Positions 33,582-42,644 of a stretch of 64,000 bases of DNA are shown piece by piece (within the stretch, counting starts at the first letter, position 1; every line of letters starts with the position of its first letter). The position numbers were made by a program, and so were the translations under genes. The DNA comes from Hymenobacter terrenus (GTDB lineage: Bacteria; Bacteroidota; Bacteroidia; Cytophagales; Hymenobacteraceae). The stretch spans positions 1 to 64,000 of the forward strand of contig NZ_LATM01000022.1 in the NCBI RefSeq assembly GCF_000972495.1, in the 5' to 3' direction. Under the pieces are notes generated by a model, which saw only the letters and a list, made by a program, of their open reading frames with translations, ran no database searches and was not told where the DNA came from.

Positions 33582-34112
33582 CTACCGAACGCCGCCCCGC
33601 TTGAACGGAAACTCTGCCACGCTTTCCCAGGGGCCGTTGCGGTAGGCCCACAGGTGTAGTCCGGTGCCCACTGCCCCAAACGGCCCAAAGTCCGATTGCA
33701 GTTGGCCTAACAATTGGTGGGCCACGGCAGGGTCCACTTTGTTTTGAATGGTGACGTGGGGCTGCAACTTTTGCTGGTCCTGGGGCTTGAGGTGGGGCGC
33801 GAAGGCAGTTTGCAGTTGGCGGTGCAGGTTCCGCAGCTCATCATTTTCCAGCGTGAAAGCCACCCCCCGGCCCAGGGAACGCAGCCCCGTTACCCGCAGC
33901 GGCAGCTCGCATTGAGTCTGGCAGCAGGTCTGCAACTGCTCACACACGGCCGCTAGCTCGGTGCCGGGCAAATGGTGGAACAGAGTGAGGTGCGCGGCCA
34001 GGTAGTTGATTTTGGGCGGAAAGTGCTGGCGGCGCAGGGCGTTGAAGTAGTCATGAGCCGCATCATCCAGCGTGAGCGTGAGAATGAGTGGGGCATCGGC
34101 AAAAGAGAACAT
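33582..34112 (-). CDS. 2H phosphoesterase / RNA ligase-like protein
   Basis: The 176-residue protein shows the two HxT motifs of the 2H superfamily: AAHLTLFHHL near residue 40 and QPHVTIQNK near 122. Related ThpR/LigT enzymes open or close 2',5' or 2',3' cyclic phosphate bonds. Substrate unknown. It is divergent from the SPL gene and close to the BLUF gene. Confidence 0.85.
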   Translation of the reverse strand: MFSFADAPLILTLTLDDAAHDYFNALRRQHFPPKINYLAAHLTLFHHLPGTELAAVCEQLQTCCQTQCELPLRVTGLRSLGRGVAFTLENDELRNLHRQLQTAFAPHLKPQDQQKLQPHVTIQNKVDPAVAHQLLGQLQSDFGPFGAVGTGLHLWAYRNGPWESVAEFPFKRGGVR

Positions 34113-34307
34113 GAGGCAAAACGGAGGCGGAGCGGGTAAGGGTACGAAAAATAGCCCGCATCCGCTGCATCGGAGCCACGCAAGGAGTTGAGAGAGAAAG
34201 CAGTGTTTATAGCATAAATAGGGCTGAAACCGAGTATTTAGGCCGTTTTAAAGGACTTAATTTCAGCCGAAAAACGTTGGTAAATTATCTGTCACCAATC
34301 CGTTTTT

Positions 34308-35432
34308 ATGCTCACTGCCGGTTCCCTCGTCTCGCTTTCCGACACCTTGCTCACCGACCAGCCGGCCCCGGCTGCCGCTCCGCGCACTCATTCGGCCAAG
34401 CTATGGCTGCCCCAGCGTGTGGTGTTCACGCCCGATGCCTTAGATGAGGAGTTCGGCCAGCAAATGCTGGCCCGTGTCTCGGCCCAAAACCTGGAAGTAG
34501 AGCTGCTGAAAAGCAACCGCCTCACCGGCCTGCGGCAGGGCGACGATGTGCGCGCCACCTACCGCACTGCCAAAAACACCCTGGCCGTAGTGAAAGCCCC
34601 CGCCGGGGCCTTGCGCCTGCAACCCACCCCACCCTCCGCGGACTGGCAGCTGAACCTGGCCGAGGGCTGCCCCGCGCATTGCCAATACTGCTACCTGGCC
34701 GGCTCGCTCAGCGGCCCGCCCGTAGTCAAAGCCTTCGCCAACCTGCCCCAACTGCTGACCAACACCGCCACGTACGAGCAGCCCGGCCGCGTCGTCAGCT
34801 TCGAGGCCAGCTGTTATACCGACGTGCTGGGCATCGAGCACCTCACCGGCAGCCTGGCCGAAGCGGTGCGGCATTTCAGCACCCGCGAGGGCGCCCAACT
34901 GCGCTTCGTGAGTAAGTACGACCACATTGGCCCGCTGCTGGGCCTGCCGCATCAGGGCCGCACCCGCGCCCGGTTCTCGCTCAATGCCGAGCCCGTGGCC
35001 CGGCGCCTGGAGGGCGGCACGGCGTCGGTCGAGGCCCGGATTCTGGCCCTGCGCCGGCTGGCGCTGCCCGTGAGCAGTGGGGGCGGGGGCTACCCGGTGG
35101 GCGTAGTGCTGGCGCCCATCATGCCCATTCCCGACTGGCAGCGTCACTACACTGAGCTGCTCGACCGCCTGCAACTGGCCCTCGATTTCGACTGTGACCT
35201 GACCGTGGAATTCATCACGCACCGCTTCACGCCCGGCTCCAAAGACGTGCTCCTACAATGGTACCCCAACACCAGCCTCGACCTCGCCGAGGAGGGCCGC
35301 GCTGTGAAGCGCAATAAGTTTGGCGGCCTCAAATACGTGTACCAGCCTGAGCAAATGCAGGCCATGAAAGCATGGTTCTACGCCGAGTGGCAGCGCCGCT
35401 TCCCCAACGCCCCCGTGCAGTACTGGACTTGA
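34308..35432 (+). CDS. Spore-photoproduct-lyase-like radical SAM protein
   Basis: The 374-residue enzyme has the radical SAM cluster CPAHCQYCYL (CxxxCxxC) near residue 124, then SFEASCYTDVLGIEHLTGSL. The Cys in this second motif fits the H-donor Cys141 of Bacillus SplB. KYDH, LNAEP, FITHRFTPGSKD and the closing KYVY and APVQYWT also match SplB. It would repair the UV thymine lesion called spore photoproduct. This organism is not a spore former by genus, so the role may be general UV tolerance. Function is inferred from motif order. Confidence 0.82.
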   Translation: MLTAGSLVSLSDTLLTDQPAPAAAPRTHSAKLWLPQRVVFTPDALDEEFGQQMLARVSAQNLEVELLKSNRLTGLRQGDDVRATYRTAKNTLAVVKAPAGALRLQPTPPSADWQLNLAEGCPAHCQYCYLAGSLSGPPVVKAFANLPQLLTNTATYEQPGRVVSFEASCYTDVLGIEHLTGSLAEAVRHFSTREGAQLRFVSKYDHIGPLLGLPHQGRTRARFSLNAEPVARRLEGGTASVEARILALRRLALPVSSGGGGYPVGVVLAPIMPIPDWQRHYTELLDRLQLALDFDCDLTVEFITHRFTPGSKDVLLQWYPNTSLDLAEEGRAVKRNKFGGLKYVYQPEQMQAMKAWFYAEWQRRFPNAPVQYWT

Positions 35433-35546
35433 CGCTGCGCTCGTCTACATTTACCGGATGCTTCCTTACACCCCCGTTATTCAGCAACCATTTGGTTGGT
35501 GCCCAAGAGCAAGATGATGACCCAGCGAGTTGGTAGGGTAGTAGCA

Positions 35547-37280
35547 CTAGTGCAGCCCGTAGGAAACACCCAGCAGCGTGCTGCCGCCCAACAGGTAGCG
35601 CGGCGCGAACCCGGAAGCCGGGCGGGTCAGGGAAGTAATGAAATAGCTGGCCGTAGGCTGGGCCAGCAGCTCCCAACGGGGTGCGAGACGATACCGCAAG
35701 TCAGCCCCCAGGCTCACGGCCAGGCTGAGCGGGTGGTAAGGGCTGCCGGTGCGGCCCCAAGACTGGGTTTCGCAGCCGCAGCGGCTGCCCTCGGTGGTGG
35801 CCCCGCCCAGGTACAGCGCCACGTCGGCCCCAGCTAGCAGGCCCAGGCGGAAGCGCGGTCCACCCCCTCCAAACTGGTATCTGACCCGCATGGGAACGGT
35901 GAGAAAGCGGTACGTGTCGCGCAGCTTAAATGAGCTTGTGATTATCGGTTGATTAATGACGGTGGGCATAGTGTTTCCCGGCAGTTGAACAACGCGTAGG
36001 CTTAGGCTGGTGGCATACTCATGGTAGCCCAGGCCGGTGCTCACGGCCCAACGGCCATTCAATGCCCGTTGCACCTGCAGTTGAGCCCCAAACCCAATGG
36101 TGGACCGTTCCTGCTTAGCTACCGACGTAACGGTGCCATACAGGGCAGGAGCAGTTATAGTTGGAGATACCGTGCCTGCGCCCAACTGGCGGTAGGTTAG
36201 AGCCGGGCCGGCTAACACCTGCACGGACCAGCGCTGGGGCGCAATTACAGCCAACCGGGAGAAAGTATCTGCTGTAGTCCGAACCGCCGGGCTGGGCCAG
36301 GGCAGTTGACGAAGCACCACGTTTCGAGACCGAAGCAAGCCCCACGTCAAGCCTGATTCGAAGGTCAAATCAGACGAGGAAGCAGTAGTTACAGGTAAGC
36401 CACCGGGTGGGGTCAGAATGGCTGCCGAGGCTCCGCCCAAGTTGGCATTCTCGTTCGGCTGCTGTTTGACTCCAATGGCCCCAGCGGTTTGCGGGTAGTT
36501 AATTGAAGAACTGGCCGTGAGGCCGCGGCCAGAGGAAATGCTATTTTTAGCGAGGCCTGCGTTACGGCCGCTTACAGCCGCATCAGCAGCAATAGTCGCC
36601 GGCCAAGCAGCGGGCCTGTTTTTTGCCAAAGCAACTCCAGTATTAATGCCGACGTGGCTCACGTGAGCAGTCTGGTTACGGGCATAGTCGCTTGCTGTAT
36701 TTTCTCCAACCGTAGCTCTAGCTTGCTGAGCGGTGCCTCGTGGTGAGACACTGGCTACAATTGTCGTTGAGGGTTTGCCGATGGTTTCAGCCACTTTTGG
36801 CGCGGTACTCTTCCCAATGGTTGCTTGGTTGTTTGGGGTCGAAGTGGTGACTGCTGTCGATAAATTCTCTTTGCTGGCAGCAGGAGAAGTAGCCTGAGCC
36901 GGAACGGCATTAGAACTGCCAGCTATAGAATTATTACCAGTCTCAGCCACAGAGTGGGAATCATACGCAAGCTCGGATGGGAGAGCGCTGCGTGATTGTT
37001 GAGATTGGTTCTCAGAATTTGAATTAGTAGCAATGATTGCATTAGAGCCAACCATGTGCGCAAATTGCCACCACTGCCAGCTGGCAGTACTAACGATGAG
37101 CAGTAGCAGGCCCAGCAAAGCCACACGCCCCCCGCGTCGGCGCCGTAGTTGCGGCTGAGCCACTGGCGGCGGCAACTGCGCCCGAATACTGGCCCACAAC
37201 GGTGCGGGCGGCTCCTGGCCATAGTCAGCCAGACGGTCGCGCAGGGCATCGTACAAGTCGTCGGGTTCGCGGTCGGTCAT
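35547..37280 (-). CDS. Membrane protein with C-terminal barrel-like domain, sigma-factor partner
   Basis: The 577-residue protein has a cytoplasmic N-terminus (about 45 residues), one membrane segment (GRVALLGLLLLIVSTASWQWW near 50-72), a Ser/Thr/Asn/Ala-rich extracytoplasmic linker of about 250 residues, and a beta-rich C-terminal domain (residues about 360-577) resembling outer-membrane barrels, ending GGSTLLGVSYGLH. The start overlaps the ECF gene stop by four bases (ATGA), suggesting an anti-sigma-like partner. The joining of inner-membrane and barrel parts is odd. Confidence 0.75.
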   Translation of the reverse strand: MTDREPDDLYDALRDRLADYGQEPPAPLWASIRAQLPPPVAQPQLRRRRGGRVALLGLLLLIVSTASWQWWQFAHMVGSNAIIATNSNSENQSQQSRSALPSELAYDSHSVAETGNNSIAGSSNAVPAQATSPAASKENLSTAVTTSTPNNQATIGKSTAPKVAETIGKPSTTIVASVSPRGTAQQARATVGENTASDYARNQTAHVSHVGINTGVALAKNRPAAWPATIAADAAVSGRNAGLAKNSISSGRGLTASSSINYPQTAGAIGVKQQPNENANLGGASAAILTPPGGLPVTTASSSDLTFESGLTWGLLRSRNVVLRQLPWPSPAVRTTADTFSRLAVIAPQRWSVQVLAGPALTYRQLGAGTVSPTITAPALYGTVTSVAKQERSTIGFGAQLQVQRALNGRWAVSTGLGYHEYATSLSLRVVQLPGNTMPTVINQPIITSSFKLRDTYRFLTVPMRVRYQFGGGGPRFRLGLLAGADVALYLGGATTEGSRCGCETQSWGRTGSPYHPLSLAVSLGADLRYRLAPRWELLAQPTASYFITSLTRPASGFAPRYLLGGSTLLGVSYGLH

Positions 37281-37825
37281 GGTAGTTGCGGGTGATGCTG
37301 GGCCGTCAGGCGGGTTTCAAGTAGTCGGCGGGCACGTGCCAGCTGCGATTTGGAAGTGCCCTCGGCGATGCCCAGCAGTTCGCCAATTTCCTGGTGAGAG
37401 TAGCCTTCCACGGCATACAGATTGAGCACGTTGCGGTAGCCCGGCGGCAGCGTGGCGAGCAGGGCCAGCAGGTCGTCGGCCGCCAGGTGTTCGAGGGCTG
37501 AGGGCTCTGTCGTCGGTAGGTCGGTGCTGGAACTGGGGTGGCGCAGGCGGTGCTGCTCCACGGCATGCAGCGAGGTCGTAACGGCAATGCGCCGGGCCCA
37601 GGCCTCAAATGGTCCTTGCCCGCGGTACTGGTCGAGGCGGGTGAATATTTTCACGAAGGTGTTTTGCAGCGCGTCTTCCGCCTCTGTCCGGCTGGGGCAG
37701 TAGCGCAGGCACACGCCCATGAGAAGGTAAGAGAGTTTTTGGTAGAGCCGGTGCTGCGCCGCCGCTTCGCCGCGCCGACACGCCATCAGCAAGGCCTCGT
37801 CGACAGGGGCGGCAGGTGGCGGCAT
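37277..37825 (-). CDS. ECF-type RNA polymerase sigma factor
   Basis: The 182-residue protein has region 2 (DALQNTFVKIFTRLDQYRG) and region 4 with the helix-turn-helix EGYSHQEIGELLGIAEGTSKSQL. The linker lacks region 3. It directs RNA polymerase to stress or envelope genes. The coupled downstream gene overlaps it by four bases and probably encodes its regulator. Confidence 0.92.
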   Translation of the reverse strand: MPPPAAPVDEALLMACRRGEAAAQHRLYQKLSYLLMGVCLRYCPSRTEAEDALQNTFVKIFTRLDQYRGQGPFEAWARRIAVTTSLHAVEQHRLRHPSSSTDLPTTEPSALEHLAADDLLALLATLPPGYRNVLNLYAVEGYSHQEIGELLGIAEGTSKSQLARARRLLETRLTAQHHPQLP

Positions 37826-38039
37826 AGAAAAATTGCTAGTAAGGCAAGTTGTACAGTGCTCGCCTTATTGTTGCCTTGACCGGCGACCAGGCTGGGCGGT
37901 TGCGTGCCTCCTAAAGTTATTTGGAAAATATTTTCAGCTAACCTCCTCGCGTACTTCGTCTGATTGCTCCAATCAAGCAGCAACTCCGTATTCTTGCTCC
38001 AGAAACAGTCCGCTAAATCCAACAAATTCGACTACATCC

Positions 38040-38837
38040 GTGATACGCTATTTCCACGTTGACGCCTTCACCCAAACGCCTTTTGCGGGCAACCCCGCCG
38101 GTGTGTGCCCTCTGCAAACCTGGCTGCCCGCCCGCCTGATGCAGCAAATCGCGGCCGAAAATGCCTTGGCCGAAACGGCTTTTATCGTGCCCCACGCTGG
38201 CACCTCGACTGAATACGATATTCGCTGGTTCACGCCCACTGTCGAAATTGACCTGTGTGGTCACGCCACTCTGGCTTCGGCCCACGTGCTATTTACGCAC
38301 CTCGGTTTCCCCGCTGAGCACGTCACGTTTCACAGTCAGAGCGGTGCGCTACGGGTGACCCGCGCAGGCAACGGCCGCCTTACCCTCGATTTCCCCTCTC
38401 GCCCGCCTCAACTACTAACCGAGCCGCCCGCTGGCTTGGCCGAGGCTCTTGGCGCGGTGCCCCACGCCGTGCTGGCCGCCCGCGACCTGGTGGCCGTGTT
38501 CGCCACCGAAGCCGACGTAGCCGCCCTGCGCCCCGACCCGGCCGCCGTAGCCGCACTCGACTACGTGGGCGTCATCGCCACCGCGCCTGGTCAGGGCGAC
38601 ATTGACTTCGTATCCCGCTTTTTCGCCCCGCGCGTAGGCGTTCCCGAAGACCCCGTTACCGGCTCGGCACACAGCACACTTATCCCTTTCTGGGCCGCCG
38701 AATTAGGTAAGAATCAGCTGCGCGCCCGCCAGATTTCTCCTCGTGGCGGTGACCTGTGGTGCCAGCTGCGCGATAACGACCGGGTGGATATCAGTGGCTA
38801 CGCTGTGACGTATTCGACAGGTGAAATCAATGCTTAG
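38040..38837 (+). CDS. PhzF-family isomerase/epimerase-like protein
   Basis: The 265-residue protein has the two-fold diaminopimelate epimerase-like fold. HVDAFTQTPFAGNPAGVC and the catalytic Glu region NALAETAFIVP sit in the N-terminal half, with DLCGHATLASAH in the middle and EDPVTGSAHSTLIPFWA in the C-terminal half. GTG 38040 is chosen because the upstream ORF (to 37833) overlaps the opposite sigma gene region. Reaction unknown. Confidence 0.92.
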   Translation: MIRYFHVDAFTQTPFAGNPAGVCPLQTWLPARLMQQIAAENALAETAFIVPHAGTSTEYDIRWFTPTVEIDLCGHATLASAHVLFTHLGFPAEHVTFHSQSGALRVTRAGNGRLTLDFPSRPPQLLTEPPAGLAEALGAVPHAVLAARDLVAVFATEADVAALRPDPAAVAALDYVGVIATAPGQGDIDFVSRFFAPRVGVPEDPVTGSAHSTLIPFWAAELGKNQLRARQISPRGGDLWCQLRDNDRVDISGYAVTYSTGEINA

Positions 38838-38853
38838 CAATCCGCCCTTAGCA

Positions 38854-38890
38854 CAGCGGGCAAACAAAATTCCCATTGGTTCGCCCGCTG
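38854..38890. terminator. Hairpin between convergent phzF-like and ruvC genes
   Basis: CAGCGGGC pairs with GCCCGCTG with a further AAAC/GGTT match inside. No T-run follows. A bidirectional terminator is likely but unproven. Confidence 0.45.
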
Positions 38891-38943
38891 CCTGCCGTGC
38901 TGCGGATTAACTATCTGGCACCGAGCTAGGCGACTGAGTGCCG

Positions 38944-39603
38944 TCACTTAGTTAAGCTTTTCCCCTTTATGCTACCCGCGCCTTTCTTGGCTGCTGCCCC
39001 ACTAGCCAGCCGCTCCGGGTTTTCGGCCAGAAATTTCCCCCAGCTTTTGCCACCGCTGGCCCCGGCTGCGTTGCCCTTCTGGTAGTGGTGGCACAGGGCC
39101 ACGGCAAGGGCATCGGTAGCATCCAGAAAGGTAGAAGCTTCGGCAATGGGCGGCAGCTTCAGGGTCTGGCGTAGCATGTGGGCCACTTGCTCCTTGGTGG
39201 CCGTGCCCGAGCCGGTGACGGACTGCTTCACCTTGGTGGGAGCGTATTCCACGTAAGGAATCTGGCGCGAAAGGGCGGCGGCAATGGCCACGCCCTGCGC
39301 CCGGCCCAGCTTGAGCATACTCTGCACGTTAACACCAAAAAACGGCGCCTCAATAGCCAGTTCGTCGGGCAAGTACTCGTCGATGAGTTCCAGCATGCGG
39401 TCGAAAATCCGCTTTAGCTTTACGGCGTGATTCGACCCCAGCGCCTTCATATTGACCACGTCGTAGCACAGCACGTCCACCCGTTGGCCGCGCACCTCAA
39501 TGAGCGCGTAGCCCATAATCTGGGTGCCGGGGTCGACGCCCATGATAATCTTGGGCAGCAGCTCGATGGCGGGAGCGGGGCGGGGGCGAAGAGGAGCGGG
39601 CAA
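38944..39603 (-). CDS. ruvC: Crossover junction endodeoxyribonuclease RuvC
   Basis: The 219-residue resolvase cuts Holliday junctions. The catalytic acids appear in MGVDPGTQIMGYAL, LAIEAPFFGVN and DATDALAVALCHH. The protein has a 15-residue N-terminal extension and a basic C-terminal tail of about 45 residues (KKGAGSIKGKSLTK). No ruvA or ruvB is near. A later start (MGVDPG) is less likely because LLPKIIMG belongs to the first strand. Confidence 0.95.
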   Translation of the reverse strand: MPAPLRPRPAPAIELLPKIIMGVDPGTQIMGYALIEVRGQRVDVLCYDVVNMKALGSNHAVKLKRIFDRMLELIDEYLPDELAIEAPFFGVNVQSMLKLGRAQGVAIAAALSRQIPYVEYAPTKVKQSVTGSGTATKEQVAHMLRQTLKLPPIAEASTFLDATDALAVALCHHYQKGNAAGASGGKSWGKFLAENPERLASGAAAKKGAGSIKGKSLTK

Positions 39604-39669
39604 GAGGAAGCTGAGGAATGGGAAGCGGGAAGCCCGCGTCCTTCACAAAGCTACGACGCGGGCCGGCCG

Positions 39670-40725
39670 TTGGCAGTAGTAAATAGTACCCCGCCGGCGG
39701 CTTCTTCGTCTGTAACCGACCCGGCCACCGGAAAAGGTCCTGGCCCGCCCAAATGGGGCCGGGCGGTATTCTGGGGGAAGATTCTGGTCACGCTGCTCAC
39801 GCTGGGGCTGCTCTACCATTCCATCTTCGCCGCACCCGATACCGTTGCGGCCTGGCGCACGCTACTCACTACTACGCTCCGTGGAGCCGGGCGCCTGCCG
39901 GTACTGCTGGCCCTGGCCCTAGTACCCATCAATTGGAGTCTGGAGGCCTGGAAATGGCATCGTTTGGCTCGGCACCTGGAGCCCGTCACGTTTGTGCGCA
40001 GCCTGCGGGCGGTACTAGTGGGCCTCACCCTGGGCTTTGCCACGCCCAACCGCGTGGGCGATTACGCCGGCCGCATCATTGAGCTGAAAAGCCGCCGGGT
40101 GAGTGCGCTGGGAGCCGTGTTCCTGGGCCGGTACTGCCAACTGGTGGCCACCGTGCTGGCCGGGGTGGCAGGGCTGCTCTACTTTTTGCTGACATTTTAT
40201 TTGAAAGGCTACCCGGCCGCCGGGCTGGGCGTAGTGATATCGGCGGGGCTGATTAGCGGGCTGGTGTTGGTGCCCTTGTACCGGTCGCGGCTGCTGCTGG
40301 CGGCCCTGGGGCTGTGGCGGCCGTTGCGGCGGTTCCGCCCGGCGCTGGCTATCATGCCTACTTATCCGGCCCGGGCGCTGCACGCCGTACTAGCTATTTC
40401 GGGGCTGCGCTACGCCGTATTCTGCGCGCAGTTTCTGCTGCTGCTGACGGCCTACGGCGTGGCCTCGTCGCCCGGGCCGGGGCTGGCGGCCGTAGCGGGC
40501 ACGTTTTTGTTGAAATCCCTGGTGCCCTCGCTCAATGCACTGGCCGATGTGGGCGTGCGGGAGCTGTCGGCTACGCACCTGTTTGGGCTGCTGGGGCAAC
40601 CCGCGTTGCCGGTACTCAGCGCCAGCCTGAGCCTTTGGATTATCAACATCGCCCTGCCCAGCGCGGCCGGGTTGCTGCTGGTGCCGGGCCTGCGAGTGCT
40701 GCGCGAAAAGCGCGCCGGCCGATGA
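39670..40725 (+). CDS. UPF0104/LPG-synthase-TM family membrane protein
   Basis: The roughly 351-residue protein has about eight membrane segments, with INWSLEAWKWHRL, ATPNRVGDYAGRIIEL and FLLKSLVPSLNALADVGVREL as family signs (lysylphosphatidylglycerol synthetase-like membrane domain). Such proteins are flippase-like or transfer lipid-linked groups. The start is uncertain: a TTG at 39670 is used; the ORF runs further up through ruvC antisense. It overlaps the GT2 start by ATGA, so the pair is likely one operon for a glycolipid. Confidence 0.8.
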   Translation: MAVVNSTPPAASSSVTDPATGKGPGPPKWGRAVFWGKILVTLLTLGLLYHSIFAAPDTVAAWRTLLTTTLRGAGRLPVLLALALVPINWSLEAWKWHRLARHLEPVTFVRSLRAVLVGLTLGFATPNRVGDYAGRIIELKSRRVSALGAVFLGRYCQLVATVLAGVAGLLYFLLTFYLKGYPAAGLGVVISAGLISGLVLVPLYRSRLLLAALGLWRPLRRFRPALAIMPTYPARALHAVLAISGLRYAVFCAQFLLLLTAYGVASSPGPGLAAVAGTFLLKSLVPSLNALADVGVRELSATHLFGLLGQPALPVLSASLSLWIINIALPSAAGLLLVPGLRVLREKRAGR

Positions 40726-41987
40726 TGACGGCAATAGGATTCGGCTTGCTGGCCCTCCCCGTACTTTATGCAGGCCTCATGGCGTGGCTGCGGGGCGGGT
40801 GGAGAACCTCGCGCAACCTCACCCCCCTAGCTCCCCTGTTCCGTGGAGTGGGGGGGGGCAGTTCTAATTCTAGTTTCGGTTTAATCCGGTCAGAAGGTTC
40901 TATCTCAGGGCTAGAGATTAATTCCCTCTCTCCGCAGGAGAGGGGACTAGGGAGTGAGGTGCCTGCACCACCCGTCCCGCTCTTCTCCGTTCTCATCGCC
41001 GCCCGCAACGAAGCAGCCAACCTGCCCCAGCTGCTCCAAGATTTGACTGCCCAAACGCTGCTAGCTTCTCGGTTTGAAGTCCTCATCGCAGACGACCATT
41101 CTACCGATGCCACCGCTGCCCTGGTAGCCGCCGCAGTTCAAGAGACCAGCTTTGCGTTGCGCCTGGTCTCGTTGTCAACCTCTCAAACCGGCAAAAAAGC
41201 AGCCCTGTTCGCCGCCTTGCAAGCTGCTCGGGGCCCCTGGCTGGTATGCACCGATGCCGACTGCCGCCTGGGGCCAGGTTGGCTGGCAGCCTATGCGGCA
41301 TTGATTCGGCGGGCTTCGCAGGCCAACTTTATTAGTGGCCCGGTGTTGCTTACGGGGCCGTCTACTTTCCTGCATTGGCTGGTTGGGCTGGAATTTGCGG
41401 GCCTTATTGGCGTGGGAGGCGCGTGCATTGCTCGCCAGCACCCCACCATGTGCAACGGCGCCAACTTGGCCTACCGGCGCGAAGCCTTTGCGACCGTCGG
41501 TGGCTATGCCGATAATATTCACGTTGCCAGCGGTGACGACGAATTCCTATTGCATAAAATTCACGCCGCCTTCCCCGGTTCGGTACATTTTCTGGCCGAT
41601 GCCGCGGCCATTGTGCGCACGGCAGCGCCGGATACCTTGCGGGCGTTTCTGCGGCAGCGGGTGCGCTGGGCTAGCAAGTGGCGGCACTACCAAAGCGCTG
41701 CATCACGTCGCCTGGCCCTGTTGGTGCTGGGTGCCAACGTCGCCCTGGCCGTCGGGGTAGGCGCGGGGTTACGCTGGCCCGCCCTGTGGCCGTGGGTAGC
41801 CGCCGCGTGGGCCCTCAAGCTGGGAGCTGATGCCTGGTTGTTGAATCCAGTGCTGGGTTTTTTTGGGCGGCGCCAGTGGCTGTGGGGGCTGCTGCCGCTG
41901 CAACTATTGTACGCGCCGTATGCGCTGGCGGTGGGGTTGGCCGGCTGGCGCGGTGGCTACCAGTGGAAGGGCCGGGCGGTGCGGTAA
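40722..41987 (+). CDS. GT2 glycosyltransferase with an in-frame palindromic insertion
   Basis: The 421-residue enzyme has an N-terminal membrane anchor, then the GT2 domain from PLFSVLIAARNEAANLP: DDHSTDAT, CTDADCRLG, and the acceptor motif RQRVRWASK, with membrane segments at the C-terminus. Between residues about 32 and 80 (NLTPLAPLFRG to GLGSEVPAPP) lies translated palindromic repeat. The paralogue at 52741 has only a short linker there (ATRRGAIPAGPLPSPLPRV). The gene stays open, so the enzyme may tolerate the insert in the loop between anchor and catalytic domain. The ATG at 40722 overlaps the previous stop. Confidence 0.88.
   Translation: MMTAIGFGLLALPVLYAGLMAWLRGGWRTSRNLTPLAPLFRGVGGGSSNSSFGLIRSEGSISGLEINSLSPQERGLGSEVPAPPVPLFSVLIAARNEAANLPQLLQDLTAQTLLASRFEVLIADDHSTDATAALVAAAVQETSFALRLVSLSTSQTGKKAALFAALQAARGPWLVCTDADCRLGPGWLAAYAALIRRASQANFISGPVLLTGPSTFLHWLVGLEFAGLIGVGGACIARQHPTMCNGANLAYRREAFATVGGYADNIHVASGDDEFLLHKIHAAFPGSVHFLADAAAIVRTAAPDTLRAFLRQRVRWASKWRHYQSAASRRLALLVLGANVALAVGVGAGLRWPALWPWVAAAWALKLGADAWLLNPVLGFFGRRQWLWGLLPLQLLYAPYALAVGLAGWRGGYQWKGRAVR
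40817..40960. repeat. In-frame palindromic element inside the GT2 gene
   Basis: The arms CCTCACCCCCCTAG and CTAGGGAGTGAGG with an inner CTCC/GGAG core match the CCTCACCCC family of 24712 and 26838. The insert is about 144 bases (48 codons) with no stop, so it is translated. Exact ends may be off by one or two bases. Confidence 0.7.
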
Positions 41988-42046
41988 GCGGAACTGTGTG
42001 GAGCTGGAAAAGCGCGAATAAAATTCCATTCCCAAGGCTTGGAAGG

Positions 42047-42054
42047 TAAATTTG
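42047..42054 (+). promoter_or_regulatory. Bacteroidota -7 box (TAAATTTG) for cytochrome c gene
   Basis: TAAATTTG matches TAnnTTTG, 34 bases before the ATG at 42089. No clear -33 element was identified. Confidence 0.5.
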
Positions 42055-42088
42055 CCGCATATATATTTCACCTTAGCCCAGGTTACTC

Positions 42089-42601
42089 ATGCGCTTCAGT
42101 TCGGTTGGTTTCGCCCTTTCGGTGGGCATGGCTTTAATAGCTGTGCTCTTTGCTTTCACCTTGCTTAGCGCGGGGAACTTAGTTGGTTTTGCCGCCAATG
42201 ACGCTGGTTCTGAACAGGAAGCGCCCGTGGCTACAGATTCCGTCGTGTTAGTGAATAATGGGCTGCCCCGCCCAGTACTGTCCGCGTCAGAAGCTGCGGA
42301 AATTGCGGCTGGTGATGCCTTGTTTAAAGGCAATTGCGCGCAGTGCCACGCCGTGAACGAGCAAGTGGTGGGCCCGGCGCTGGCGGGCATCACCAAGCGC
42401 CGGCCTGTCTCCTGGCTACTGCCTTGGGTGAAGAACTCCAGCAAAATGGTAGCCAGTGGCGACGAATACGCCGTGAATATTTACAACAAGTTCAACAAGC
42501 AGCAGATGCCCTCCTTTGCGCTTTCCGATAAGGAAATTACCTCCATCATTGCCTACATTCACTCTCAGGAAGAGCTGCCAACGGCAACGGCCGCTCTGTA
42601 G
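42089..42601 (+). CDS. Membrane-anchored c-type cytochrome
   Basis: The 170-residue protein has an N-terminal membrane anchor or signal (FALSVGMALIAVLFAFTLLSAG) and one class I haem c domain with CAQCHAV near residue 84 and the probable Met ligand in NKQQMPSFALSD. It probably carries electrons in the periplasm. No oxidase genes are next to it, so the partner is unknown. Confidence 0.9.
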   Translation: MRFSSVGFALSVGMALIAVLFAFTLLSAGNLVGFAANDAGSEQEAPVATDSVVLVNNGLPRPVLSASEAAEIAAGDALFKGNCAQCHAVNEQVVGPALAGITKRRPVSWLLPWVKNSSKMVASGDEYAVNIYNKFNKQQMPSFALSDKEITSIIAYIHSQEELPTATAAL

Positions 42602-42644
42602 AACCAATGCCACCGAGCGGGCTTACATTTGCCCAACGACCTCC

